Shown here: positions 10,335-18,001 of the stretch, one piece after another
Numbering within the stretch: the stretch's first letter is position 1
Layout of the letters: each line of letters begins with the position of its first letter
NCBI GenBank assembly: GCA_041390865.1
Contig: JAWKPC010000001.1
Coordinates: 1 to 64,000 of the forward strand
Direction of reading: 5' to 3'
Origin: JAUIIK01 sp041390865
GTDB lineage: Bacteria > Chloroflexota > Chloroflexia > Thermomicrobiales > CFX8
Length of the DNA stretch: 64,000 bases
Translations under genes and position numbers: made by a program
Notes under the pieces: generated by a model
What the model saw: the letters and a program-made list of their open reading frames with translations, nothing else
The model's database searches: none
Told to the model about the DNA's origin: nothing

Positions 10335-10484
10335 TTACGCCCTTAACGCCACATACGGCGGCGCATCAGCTCCAGCGGCGGAACTACGCCTCGTCATGAG
10401 CAATCGAACGACCGTGGCCGCTGCGATTGAGAGCACCAGGAGCGTTGCGGAGACGACGCCCGTCGTCAAATAACCCGAGTTCAT
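10335..10484 (-). CDS. Candidate 49-residue single-pass membrane protein
   Basis: This short frame lies 48 bases downstream of rsfS on the same strand. It begins with ATG (complement of 10482-10484) preceded by an AAGAGGC ribosome-binding-site-like stretch, and ends at TAA. The product starts MNSGYLTTGVVSATLL, has one hydrophobic segment of about 23 residues (roughly 8-30), then MTRRSS and a small polar tail. The positive-inside rule suggests an outside N-terminus. I do not recognise a family. It may be a real small gene co-transcribed with rsfS or a chance frame; a frame on the + strand across the same bases (10180-10473) looks worse. The rest of 10137-10532 shows no other gene. Confidence 0.4.
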   Translation of the reverse strand: MNSGYLTTGVVSATLLVLSIAAATVVRLLMTRRSSAAGADAPPYVALRA

Positions 10485-10532
10485 GTTCCAGCCTCTTGCC
10501 GCGTCAGCCGGCGAACGACAGGCCGTGGGAGA

Positions 10533-10877
10533 CTACTGTATCTTCAGAAGGACCGGCGCTTCTATCCAGAGGTCCTCGAGCCGGTAGAAAGCTCGCTGAT
10601 CCTCGGTCAGCAGATGGACGACGACATCGCCGTAGTCCAATAGCACCCAGCCACCTTCAGGTTCGCCCTCGACGCGGTGAGGGCGGACACCTCGTTCTCT
10701 CATCTGCCCGACAACCTCACGTTGAAGCGCGCGAAGCTGCCGTACGTTGTCGGCGGTGGTTACGATGAACACATCGGCAAACGAGGACAACTCGCTGATA
10801 TCAAGCAACGTGATATCTGCCGCAAGCATGTCGGAGGCGATCTCCGCAATATCGCGTGCAAGTTCAACGGGTTCGAT
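10533..10877 (-). CDS. rsfS: Ribosomal silencing factor RsfS (probable ATC start)
   Basis: RsfS binds ribosomal protein L14 and blocks subunit joining when nutrients are low. The core MLAADITLLDISELSSFADVFIV and the WVLLDYGDVVVHLL segment identify it. The first ATG (10829) would cut off the conserved N-terminal helix, which is present in frame as EPVELARDIAEIASD back to codon ATC at 10875-10877. A strong GGAGG lies six bases before that ATC. With this start the protein is 114 residues, the usual family length. Either a rare ATC start is used or an ATG was misread. A TATGAT -10-like box (10907-10912) and the palindrome GTGTACGTACAC (10895-10906) lie just upstream. Confidence 0.9.
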   Translation of the reverse strand: MEPVELARDIAEIASDMLAADITLLDISELSSFADVFIVTTADNVRQLRALQREVVGQMRERGVRPHRVEGEPEGGWVLLDYGDVVVHLLTEDQRAFYRLEDLWIEAPVLLKIQ

Positions 10878-10924
10878 AGCTGACCTCCACCTTAGTGTAC
10901 GTACACATCATACAATAGATATCG

Positions 10925-10995
10925 TGGGCCTGGCAGGGATCGAACCTGCGACCTTGAGGTTATGAGCCCTTGCTCTACCACTGAGCTACAGGCCC
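10925..10995 (-). tRNA. tRNA with CAT anticodon (elongator Met or Ile2), one base short
   Basis: On the minus strand the acceptor stem is GGGCCTG/CAGGCCC, followed by a D arm (GCTCAGTGGTAGAGC), the anticodon loop CTCATAA with anticodon CAT, and the T arm GCAGGTTCGATCCCTGC. No CCA is encoded. The G1-C72 pair and D arm exclude an initiator tRNA; Met versus lysidine-modified Ile cannot be decided here. Only five bases lie between the D stem and the anticodon loop where six are expected, and the 5' side AAGGG pairs poorly with CCTCA, so a base appears to be missing in the read sequence. Confidence 0.85.
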
Positions 10996-11065
10996 GGTCA
11001 GTCGCGTATTCTAACAGACGGCCAGGACCTGACCATGTTGCGTTACGAAGTTGAACGGACAATCG

Positions 11066-11410
11066 ATGGGTGATTTGCCAATCAACATCTGGGATCTCGT
11101 CGGACTCGCGCTCGGAGGAGTGGCTCTATACATGCTGGCAACGCGCGTCCTGATTCCCCGGTTCGGCGGCCCTAGACTCAGCAAGTCATGGGTCAGCAAG
11201 CGCGAGCAAGAGGAGGCGGCGGACAAGGCCGAGCAACTTCTGAAGGATGCGGACCTGGATGATGAAACTCGATTCAAGCTCCAGCGATGCCTGAATACGA
11301 TTCGAGCCAACGACAGCGGAAGAGAGAGCTGGTCAGGCAACGTACCAATGCGCGACATTGTCGAGGAGATCGAAGAGATCTGGTCGAACCATCCATCTAG
11401 CTATACTTGA
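11066..11410 (+). CDS. Small membrane-anchored hypothetical protein
   Basis: The product has about 114 residues: a short N-terminus, one transmembrane helix (roughly residues 8-28, around LVGLALGGVALYMLATRVL), then a charged, probably helical region rich in Glu and Lys (SKREQEEAADKAEQLL) and an acidic end. I recognise no family. Coding use looks real, whereas the overlapping minus-strand frame is Ser/Arg-rich shadow. ATG 11066 is preferred to TTG 11051. It ends convergently with the methyltransferase at 11397, overlapping by 14 bases. Confidence 0.55.
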   Translation: MGDLPINIWDLVGLALGGVALYMLATRVLIPRFGGPRLSKSWVSKREQEEAADKAEQLLKDADLDDETRFKLQRCLNTIRANDSGRESWSGNVPMRDIVEEIEEIWSNHPSSYT

Positions 11411-12164
11411 CTCCCCATCCGATATAGGCCAACGACCTGTTACGTCCGATCTTCAGGTTCATGGAGCGGGCAAGATCTGAAAGAGTAACACGTCCCAGTT
11501 TGAAGTCGAAGTATGTTCGGAGGACAACCGGTATCGAACCCAACGGTATGCCAACACCTTCAATGACGTAGGTATCGATGCCGCGAGCGGATAACTGCGC
11601 CACGAGTTCGTCCGGACGAATCAGCCGGTCGTACCTGTGCTCGACCTCGGACATCACCCGGGTCGGCTTCCAATCCTGGGCGACCTTGACGAGCAATATC
11701 CGACTCAAGATGGTGCGATTCGGGGTCGAGAACAGCAAGACACCGCCAAATCGCAAGACCCGGTAGACTTCATCCAGCGCACGTTCCAGATTTGCGACGT
11801 GCTCCAGGACCTCTGAACAGACCACAACGTCGAACGTGGAGGCGCCGTAAGGAAGCGACTCCGCAAAAGCGGTGTCAAATTGAACCTCCACGTTCTCCTG
11901 GATCGCGCGCGTTCGCGCCGAGTCGATCGCCGCCGCGTCTGCGTCGACGCCGGTCACCCGGAATCCCGCGCGTGCGAACAGGAGGCTCATCGAACCGCCG
12001 CCGCAACCGACGTCCAGAACTGATAGTTCCTCGGGCGAGTGCAGCAGCGTCTCGGTGAGAACACGATGGAAATAGGGAAATCTCATTGGATCTAGCAGGC
12101 GGCCCATCGCGTGCAATTCACCGTCAGGGTTGCTCCAACTGTCGGTTCGAGACAAGTTACTCAA
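11397..12164 (-). CDS. UbiG-like class I SAM-dependent methyltransferase
   Basis: The 255-residue product has SAM motif I LDVGCGGG, an acidic motif II VTGVDAD, and VVVCSEVLEHV as motif III/IV. The N-terminus DSWSNPDGELHAMGRLLDPMRF resembles the entry segment of UbiG-type O-methyltransferases, so the substrate may be a quinone precursor or another hydroxylated small molecule. No quinone genes are nearby, so this stays open. The start is TTG 12164. It is a single gene on the minus strand, convergent with the small membrane protein gene. Confidence 0.8.
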   Translation of the reverse strand: MSNLSRTDSWSNPDGELHAMGRLLDPMRFPYFHRVLTETLLHSPEELSVLDVGCGGGSMSLLFARAGFRVTGVDADAAAIDSARTRAIQENVEVQFDTAFAESLPYGASTFDVVVCSEVLEHVANLERALDEVYRVLRFGGVLLFSTPNRTILSRILLVKVAQDWKPTRVMSEVEHRYDRLIRPDELVAQLSARGIDTYVIEGVGIPLGSIPVVLRTYFDFKLGRVTLSDLARSMNLKIGRNRSLAYIGWGVKYS

Positions 12165-12308
12165 GAATCCGTCTCCATGCGCTACCCGGCCGATCCAGAC
12201 CGGACATTGGTCCTGTTTATCAAAGGAGATATTGACTGAACGGTAACTCGCGGTCAGGATTGAGTTGAAGATCGTCTACCGAATCCTGATCCAGGAATTG
12301 AGGCCGGA

Positions 12309-12830
12309 ATGCCAACTGGAAGTCTCATTGGCGCGCTCAACCCGCTCAAGTCACGAACCGCCGTCCCGGACCAGCTCCTTCTACCAACCTACCAGAACCA
12401 GCTTCGGATTATCGGACGGCATCTCGACGTCAACGATTATCGCGCGATCTGTATTCTAGAAGTTGATGGCGGGATGCTGGTTCGAGCGGCTAATGCTCGA
12501 CGGCACGAACCGGAACTACTGGAGTTCCCGGACGACGCGTTCCCGCAAATGGTGCGAGACGCGCTCTCGGGCCGTGGCCGCCGGAAGCGCAATGGCAAGC
12601 ATTCGAAGCTCGCCCCGACAGGCTACGAAGATCTGCTGAGGGCACTCGGTTACGAGCTGGACCAGCGGCTGGCCAAAACGATTACCCTCCACGAGTGTCA
12701 GAATTTCTTTTTTATTGCAGGGATGGCATCGGCAGGGCATGGGTCCGGCTCGTTTGCACCATTCGACATGGCGCTGGATCTCGCAGACGTGAAGTCAGTT
12801 CTCGACGCGGCGTTCCGCCGTCGCGGCTAG
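12309..12830 (+). CDS. Hypothetical protein, 173 residues
   Basis: This is a soluble-looking protein starting at ATG 12309 (MPTGSLIGALNPLKSRT). Mid-protein it has DYRAICILEVDGGMLVRAA, then a basic linker (GRGRRKRNGKHSK) and the segment LLRALGYELDQRLAKTITLHE. No signal peptide or membrane helix is seen. I do not recognise a family and give no function. Codon use is like its neighbours. It ends convergently with the small minus-strand gene at 12859. Confidence 0.65.
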   Translation: MPTGSLIGALNPLKSRTAVPDQLLLPTYQNQLRIIGRHLDVNDYRAICILEVDGGMLVRAANARRHEPELLEFPDDAFPQMVRDALSGRGRRKRNGKHSKLAPTGYEDLLRALGYELDQRLAKTITLHECQNFFFIAGMASAGHGSGSFAPFDMALDLADVKSVLDAAFRRRG

Positions 12831-12858
12831 TACGCTCCGCCGCCCATCTGGCGGGTTT

Positions 12859-13164
12859 CTAGCGACGCTCTGCCGTCCACTTTACGAATCCCAATCGTGC
12901 TATTTCATCGGGCGAGAACCCTGCTCTGCGGAGACGCAACAGCTCATGTTCTCGCTCTACGACTCTTGAAAGCAACTGGCATTCCAGGAGCGTTAGTCGT
13001 TCGTCGGCCGCGTTCGGTTCGACACTTGTCACCCGAGTCGCCTGGATGGTTTTGACCAGTCTGCGCTGCATCTTGTTGATCCCCTGATCCCAGTTCGTCG
13101 CCGAGCGGAGGCCCACTCGGCACTGCTTGTCGCGGGCGGGGGATGTTGCGTTCCGTCGCGTCAC
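12859..13164 (-). CDS. Small hypothetical protein, possibly starting internally
   Basis: The frame encodes up to 101 residues, but the N-terminal third is basic and low in character; a start at the internal ATG beginning MQRRLVKTIQATRV (about 70 residues) is as likely. The C-terminal part LLECQLLSRVVEREHELLRLRRAGFSPDEIARLGFV reads like a helical protein with a possible helix-turn-helix-like end. I do not recognise it. It lies just after aspS on the same strand. Confidence 0.4.
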   Translation of the reverse strand: MTRRNATSPARDKQCRVGLRSATNWDQGINKMQRRLVKTIQATRVTSVEPNAADERLTLLECQLLSRVVEREHELLRLRRAGFSPDEIARLGFVKWTAERR

Positions 13165-13308
13165 CCTCTACTTACAGTGTCGACGATCGGCGAGATCATT
13201 GAAATGGAGACAGGTCATGACCGGAGAGGGACGATTGGATGACGACCGGCCCGATCGTCCCTCCGTCCGGGTTGCCCGAATGTCTGCTGCCGGTACTTCG
13301 ATACCGCT

Positions 13309-15093
13309 CTAGTCAGCGTCCACGGTACGAAGGTGCAATTCTTTTTTCTGGCGATCGTCAATTGGGCTTGGCGCTCCGAACATCAGATCGCGGCCACTTT
13401 GTGTCTTCGGGAATGCGATGACTTCTCGAATCGAATCCTCGTTTGCGAGCCGCATCACAATCCGATCGATTCCCGGTGCGATCCCACCGTGCGGCGGCGC
13501 GCCATATTCGAACGCATGGAGCATATGGCCGAATCGCGCATCGATTTCCTCCGGCGGATAGCCCATGATCTCGAAGATCTTGTTCTGCATCTCCCGCTGG
13601 TGAATTCGGATCGAACCGCTGCCCATCTCGTAGCCGTCCATGACGATGTCGTAGGCCTTGGCCCGGACCTTTCCGGGATCCGAATCCAGCAACTCCACGT
13701 CTTCATCCATCGGTGCGGTAAACGGATGGTGCATCGCGTCCCAGCGGTCTTCGTCTTCGTTCCACTCGTACATCGGGAATTCAAGCACCCAGCAAGGCGC
13801 GCTTACGGAAGGATCCGCCAGATCGAGATCGTCTCCCAGTTTGTTCCGGATTCTGCCGAGTACCGTAGCCGCTACATCCTCGGAATCGGCGACGACGAGG
13901 AGAAGGTCGCCGGCTGACGCGCCAGTCGCCGACGCAATGCTCGACAAATCATCGCTCGAGAAAAACCTCGAGATTGGAGACCGCGCCTCGAGCTGTCCGT
14001 CTTGCTCCTGGAGTCCAAGCCAGGCGAGCCCTTTCGCCCCCTGGCGCTGCGCGTACGCGGTGAGATCATCGATCTCGCGCCGCGAGATGTCCGCTCGTCC
14101 TGGTACGGCTATGGCCCGGACTGCGCCGCCGGACTTCGCGACAGACGCAAACACGTTGAACTGGGAGTCGGCAACGAGATCAGTAATATCGGCAATTTCT
14201 AGGCCAAAGCGCAGATCGGGCTTGTCGGTGCCGTACTTCAGCATAGACTCCGCATAGCTCAAACGTGGGAATGGAACCTGCTGAATCTCGAGCCCGGCCG
14301 TCTCGATGAGCTCGATGAAGAGCCCTTCGGTCAGCTCCAGGACGTCGTCGGTATCGACGAACGACATCTCGAGATCGAGCTGAGTAAACTCCGGCTGGCG
14401 GTCTGCCCGCAGATCTTCGTCGCGAAAGCATCGAGCGATCTGGTAGTAGCGGTCCATCCCGCTGACCATCAGGAGCTGCTTCAACTGCTGGGGAGACTGA
14501 GGAAGGGCATAGAACTCGCCCGGATAGAGACGGCTTGGAACGACGTAGTCCCGGGCGCCCTCCGGCGTGCTCTTGATTAGGACCGGCGTCTCGATCTCCA
14601 CGAAATCGCGGGCATCGAGATGATCCCGAATCGTTTTGATGATTCGATGACGCAGGACGAGGTTGCGCTGCATTCGTTCACGACGCAGATCGAGATAGCG
14701 GTATTCAAGCCGTATCGTCTCGTCAACCTCGCTGTCCTCGGTGAGATCGAACGGTGGCGTCAATGCCTCGTTCTCGACCGTGATCTCCTTTGCCTCGATC
14801 TCGATGTCCCCGGTGTCGAGGTTCGGGTTGCGAGTGCCCTCGGGACGCGCCCGTACGAGGCCGCGAACCGAGACCACGAACTCCGAGCGGATCGACTCCG
14901 CCACGTCGTGGGCCGCCTCGGACTCTTCAGGGTTCGCCACAACCTGGGTCAGGCCATAGCGGTCGCGGAGGTCGAAGAAAACCAACCCCCCGTGGTCCCT
15001 TCGCCGATGGACCCAGCCCCGAATCGTCACCTCTCGCCCAACATCATCCAGGCGCAGTTCGCCACATGTCTGATATCTGCGTCTCACAACCAT
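13309..15093 (-). CDS. aspS: Aspartyl-tRNA synthetase, bacterial type, probably non-discriminating
   Basis: AspRS charges tRNA-Asp. The 594-residue product has the OB-fold anticodon domain (GWVHRRRDHGGLVFFDLRD), class II motif 2 (RYYQIARCFRDEDLRADRQ), the bacterial GAD insertion (about residues 285-420), and motif 3 (GIAPGIDRIVM). Known discriminating enzymes have Leu in RRRDLG, while non-discriminating ones have His as seen here (RRRDHG), followed by a VRARPEG segment. I therefore infer that it also charges tRNA-Asn with Asp for GatCAB to amidate. A GGGGAGAG ribosome-binding site precedes ATG 15093. It is downstream of mazG on the same strand. Confidence 0.95.
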   Translation of the reverse strand: MVVRRRYQTCGELRLDDVGREVTIRGWVHRRRDHGGLVFFDLRDRYGLTQVVANPEESEAAHDVAESIRSEFVVSVRGLVRARPEGTRNPNLDTGDIEIEAKEITVENEALTPPFDLTEDSEVDETIRLEYRYLDLRRERMQRNLVLRHRIIKTIRDHLDARDFVEIETPVLIKSTPEGARDYVVPSRLYPGEFYALPQSPQQLKQLLMVSGMDRYYQIARCFRDEDLRADRQPEFTQLDLEMSFVDTDDVLELTEGLFIELIETAGLEIQQVPFPRLSYAESMLKYGTDKPDLRFGLEIADITDLVADSQFNVFASVAKSGGAVRAIAVPGRADISRREIDDLTAYAQRQGAKGLAWLGLQEQDGQLEARSPISRFFSSDDLSSIASATGASAGDLLLVVADSEDVAATVLGRIRNKLGDDLDLADPSVSAPCWVLEFPMYEWNEDEDRWDAMHHPFTAPMDEDVELLDSDPGKVRAKAYDIVMDGYEMGSGSIRIHQREMQNKIFEIMGYPPEEIDARFGHMLHAFEYGAPPHGGIAPGIDRIVMRLANEDSIREVIAFPKTQSGRDLMFGAPSPIDDRQKKELHLRTVDAD

Positions 15094-15107
15094 GAATCGC
15101 TCTCCCC

Positions 15108-16085
15108 TCAGCCGCCGTTCCCCAGCGCCCTCTGCTTGTCTAATCGTTCCTGTTTCTTGACTTCGTTCCAGACCCGATAGAGGTCCTCGACATCACTGAT
15201 CTCCACGTTCCCGAAGACGTGAGGGTGCCTTCGCACCATCTTGGCGGTGATCGAGCGGATGACGTTTGACATCGTGAACGTGCCTGCTTCGCGGGCAATC
15301 TGTGAAATCATGACGATGTGCAGCAGCACATCACCAAGCTCGTCAGCCTGGTCTTCCGGCCCCTCGGTTTCCCGGGCAGCCTGGAACTCCGCAAGCTCTT
15401 CTTTCAGTTGCGGGAGCAACGATTCGATCGTCTGCTCCCGATCCCAGGGACAGCCGTCAGGCGATCGCAGAATCGCGACGATGCGCTCCAGCCCTTCGAA
15501 CGCCGTGGTTTCCGCCGGCTCGACAGCAGCCGGGTAGAGTAAGGCGCCGGAATCCGTCGAATCCGGTATGTAGCCGTACGTCCGGGTCAGGCGGCGGCTT
15601 GCCAGGGCTCTGACGCTCCGGCCTCGAAAATTGGTGACGACGGTGTCTCGCTGGGGAGATAGCTTCGCCTGCCCGGCGTCGAACGGGTAAGCGGTTTCGG
15701 CAACCGCAACGGAATATGCATCGACGACCGTCACATCAGAGAAGCCGACATCCAGATCGAGCACGCCAGGATAGAGTTCGAGACCGAAATCGATCCCGAG
15801 CAGCCGAACCGTCTCATCCCCGATGTTTCCTGCGTCGGGAACGAGGTAGGTCACAATGTCATGTTCGTGCTGATGGACGTGAAACGGCGCAAGCAATCGT
15901 GAATGAATCTGTTCAACGTCGTCGCCGTCAAACAGGTGCGAGAGGTCCTGAGCCTGAATGCCTGTACCTTCCAGCCAGGCATTTGACAGCTTTCGCTCCC
16001 GAGTCAGAACCGGGCCGCCTGCCAGCAACGCGGAGAACCTCTCCGCGGGCTGCTGCCTGCCGAGCCCGATGACGGCAACTCGCAC
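15108..16085 (-). CDS. mazG: MazG-family NTP pyrophosphohydrolase with divergent N-terminal methylase-like domain
   Basis: The C-terminal part has the MazG signature DGCPWDREQTIESL, the Mg-binding EELAEF and ELGDVLLH motifs, and the end RHPHVFGNVEI, consistent with hydrolysis of NTPs or dNTPs to monophosphates. About 210 residues precede it, beginning VRVAVIGLGR and containing TYLVPDAGN. This looks like a degenerate tetrapyrrole-methylase domain as in YabN-type fusions, but the usual SAM-binding glycine loops are not evident. The start is GTG 16085, six bases past the lepA stop; the longer upstream frame would run into lepA and is rejected. Length is 325 residues. Confidence 0.85.
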   Translation of the reverse strand: MRVAVIGLGRQQPAERFSALLAGGPVLTRERKLSNAWLEGTGIQAQDLSHLFDGDDVEQIHSRLLAPFHVHQHEHDIVTYLVPDAGNIGDETVRLLGIDFGLELYPGVLDLDVGFSDVTVVDAYSVAVAETAYPFDAGQAKLSPQRDTVVTNFRGRSVRALASRRLTRTYGYIPDSTDSGALLYPAAVEPAETTAFEGLERIVAILRSPDGCPWDREQTIESLLPQLKEELAEFQAARETEGPEDQADELGDVLLHIVMISQIAREAGTFTMSNVIRSITAKMVRRHPHVFGNVEISDVEDLYRVWNEVKKQERLDKQRALGNGG

Positions 16086-16090
16086 GCAGC

Positions 16091-17935
16091 CTACCGTTCG
16101 GTGAGGGCTTTGTCGCCCGAGCCGATGGTGAGAACCGACATGAAGGCTTCCTGCGGGATCTCGACGTTCCCGACCATCTTCATGCGCTGCTTGCCCTCGC
16201 GCTGCTTTTCCAGGAGCTTGCGCTTGCGTGTGACATCGCCGCCGTAGCACTTGGAGAGCACGTTCTTTCGCAGTGCCTTGACCGTCTCGCGGGAAATGAT
16301 CCGGCTCCCGATCGAGGCCTGCACAGGGACATCGAACATCTGACGAGGGATCAGCTTACGAAGCTGGGAAACGAGTTCTCGTCCCCGGTAGTACGCCTCA
16401 TCGCGATGGGTGATAACAGACAGTGCATCAACCGGCTGACCATTGACGAGAACGTCGAGTTTGACCAGGTTGCCGGCCCGCATCTCCTTGAACTGGTAGT
16501 CGAGCGAGGCGTAGCCCTGGGTGCGGGACTTGAGTTGATCGTAAAACTCGACGATCAACTCGCCGAGCGGCATCATGAACTTCAGCGACACGCGGTCCTC
16601 GTCGAGGTACTCCATAAACTCATACTCGCCGCGCCGGTTCGTCACCAGATCCATCACCGTGCCGATATAGCGCGACGGGCTGATGATCGAGATCTCCATG
16701 AACGGCTCGCGAATGTCCTCGATCTCACCAGGATCGGGAAGGTCGGATGGGTTGTCCACCCGAACGATGTCGCCGTTCGTCTTGACGACCTCATATTCGA
16801 CGCTTGGCGCAGTGGCTAGCAAATCCAGCTCGTACTCCCGCTCCAGCCTCTCCTGGACAATCTCCATGTGAAGGAGTCCGAGGAAGCCGCAGCGGAATCC
16901 GAATCCGAGCGCGTCTGACGCATCCGCTTCATAGACCAGTGCCGCATCGTTCAATCGCAGCCGCTCGAGCGCATCGCGAAGCTCGGGATAGTCCTCGCTG
17001 TCGACCGGGAAGAACCCTGCGAACACCATCGGCTTCGCCGGCCGATACCCCGGTAGCGGTTTCGGCGCGGGAGCTGCAGCCAACGTGACGGTGTCGCCGA
17101 CCTGGCAGTCGCCGACGTTCTTGAATCCGGTCGCGATGTAGCCGACCTCTCCGGCGGCAAGTTCCTTGACCTCCGCCATTTGCGGTTTGAATACGCCGAT
17201 CTCGATGACCTCGGACTCTTTCTTCGTCGCCATCATTCGGATGCGCGAGTCGGTTGGAATCGATCCCTCGACGATTTTGACGTACGCAATGACGCCCTTA
17301 TAGGGGTCGTAATGAGAATCGAACACGAGTGCCTTGAGCGGGGCAGATCGGTCGCCGTCCGGCGGGGGAATGTGATCGACCACGGCCTGGAGCACTTCCT
17401 CGATGCCCACGCCTGTCTTGGCCGACACCCGGAGGATCTCTTCGGGTAAGAGGCCGATAAGGTCGCTGATCTCCTTCTCGACCGCGTCCGGCATTGCGCT
17501 CGGCAGGTCGATCTTGTTGATGACCGCGATCAGAGTGAGGTCGTTGTCCAGAGCGAGGTACACGTTTGCGACGGTCTGAGCCTCGACCCCCTGTGCGGCA
17601 TCGACGACGAGGATCGCGCCCTCGCCGGCCGCCAGCGACCGGCTGACTTCGTAGGAGAAGTCGACGTGGCCGGGAGTGTCGATCAGATTCAATTGGTAGG
17701 TATGACCATCCGCGGCGTTGTAGTCCATCCGGACGGCACGCATCTTGATCGTGATGCCCTTTTCTCGCTCGAGATCCATCGAGTCGAGCAGTTGCTCCAT
17801 CATCTCCCGCTTGTCAACGGTCCCTGTGGTTTCCAGCAAGCGGTCGGCCAGCGTCGATTTCCCGTGATCGACATGAGCGATGATGCTGAAATTCCGTATG
17901 TACTCTTGATCAGTCATGGAGGATTGTTCACTCAT
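16091..17935 (-). CDS. lepA: Elongation factor 4 (LepA)
   Basis: LepA is a translational GTPase that acts on stalled or assembling ribosomes. Motifs include AHVDHGKSTL (P loop), REKGITIK (switch I), DTPGHVDF and NKIDLP in the G domain. The LepA-specific C-terminus has SKCYGGDVTRKRKLLEKQ. ATG 17935 (MSEQSSMTDQEY) is chosen because the longer in-frame GTG at 17959 falls inside the murJ terminator stem. The product is 614 residues, normal length. It is followed by mazG and aspS. Confidence 0.97.
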   Translation of the reverse strand: MSEQSSMTDQEYIRNFSIIAHVDHGKSTLADRLLETTGTVDKREMMEQLLDSMDLEREKGITIKMRAVRMDYNAADGHTYQLNLIDTPGHVDFSYEVSRSLAAGEGAILVVDAAQGVEAQTVANVYLALDNDLTLIAVINKIDLPSAMPDAVEKEISDLIGLLPEEILRVSAKTGVGIEEVLQAVVDHIPPPDGDRSAPLKALVFDSHYDPYKGVIAYVKIVEGSIPTDSRIRMMATKKESEVIEIGVFKPQMAEVKELAAGEVGYIATGFKNVGDCQVGDTVTLAAAPAPKPLPGYRPAKPMVFAGFFPVDSEDYPELRDALERLRLNDAALVYEADASDALGFGFRCGFLGLLHMEIVQERLEREYELDLLATAPSVEYEVVKTNGDIVRVDNPSDLPDPGEIEDIREPFMEISIISPSRYIGTVMDLVTNRRGEYEFMEYLDEDRVSLKFMMPLGELIVEFYDQLKSRTQGYASLDYQFKEMRAGNLVKLDVLVNGQPVDALSVITHRDEAYYRGRELVSQLRKLIPRQMFDVPVQASIGSRIISRETVKALRKNVLSKCYGGDVTRKRKLLEKQREGKQRMKMVGNVEIPQEAFMSVLTIGSGDKALTER

Positions 17936-17949
17936 TTTCAAGCGACACG

Positions 17950-17973
17950 AAAAGTCCACCCGACCAGGTGGAT
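17950..17973 (-). terminator. Intrinsic terminator of murJ
   Basis: On the minus strand, 29 bases past the murJ stop, there is a 6-bp stem TCCACC/GGTGGA (17968-17973 and 17956-17961) with a six-base loop, followed by CTTTTCG. It separates murJ from lepA and overlaps the rejected upstream lepA start. Confidence 0.55.
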
Positions 17974-18001
17974 CAACGATAAGTATACCGGAGGGACGGG
18001 C

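Noticed and set aside
10180..10473. 97-codon plus-strand frame after the WecA/TagO-type gene
   Set aside because: Arg/Ser/Ala-rich with no start signal; the minus strand there has a better small frame.
11011..11358. 115-codon minus-strand frame opposite the small membrane protein
   Set aside because: Ser/Arg-rich shadow typical of antisense frames in this GC range.
17936..17959. Longer lepA start at GTG 17959
   Set aside because: The added residues (MDFSCRLK) are not family-like and the GTG is inside the murJ terminator stem.
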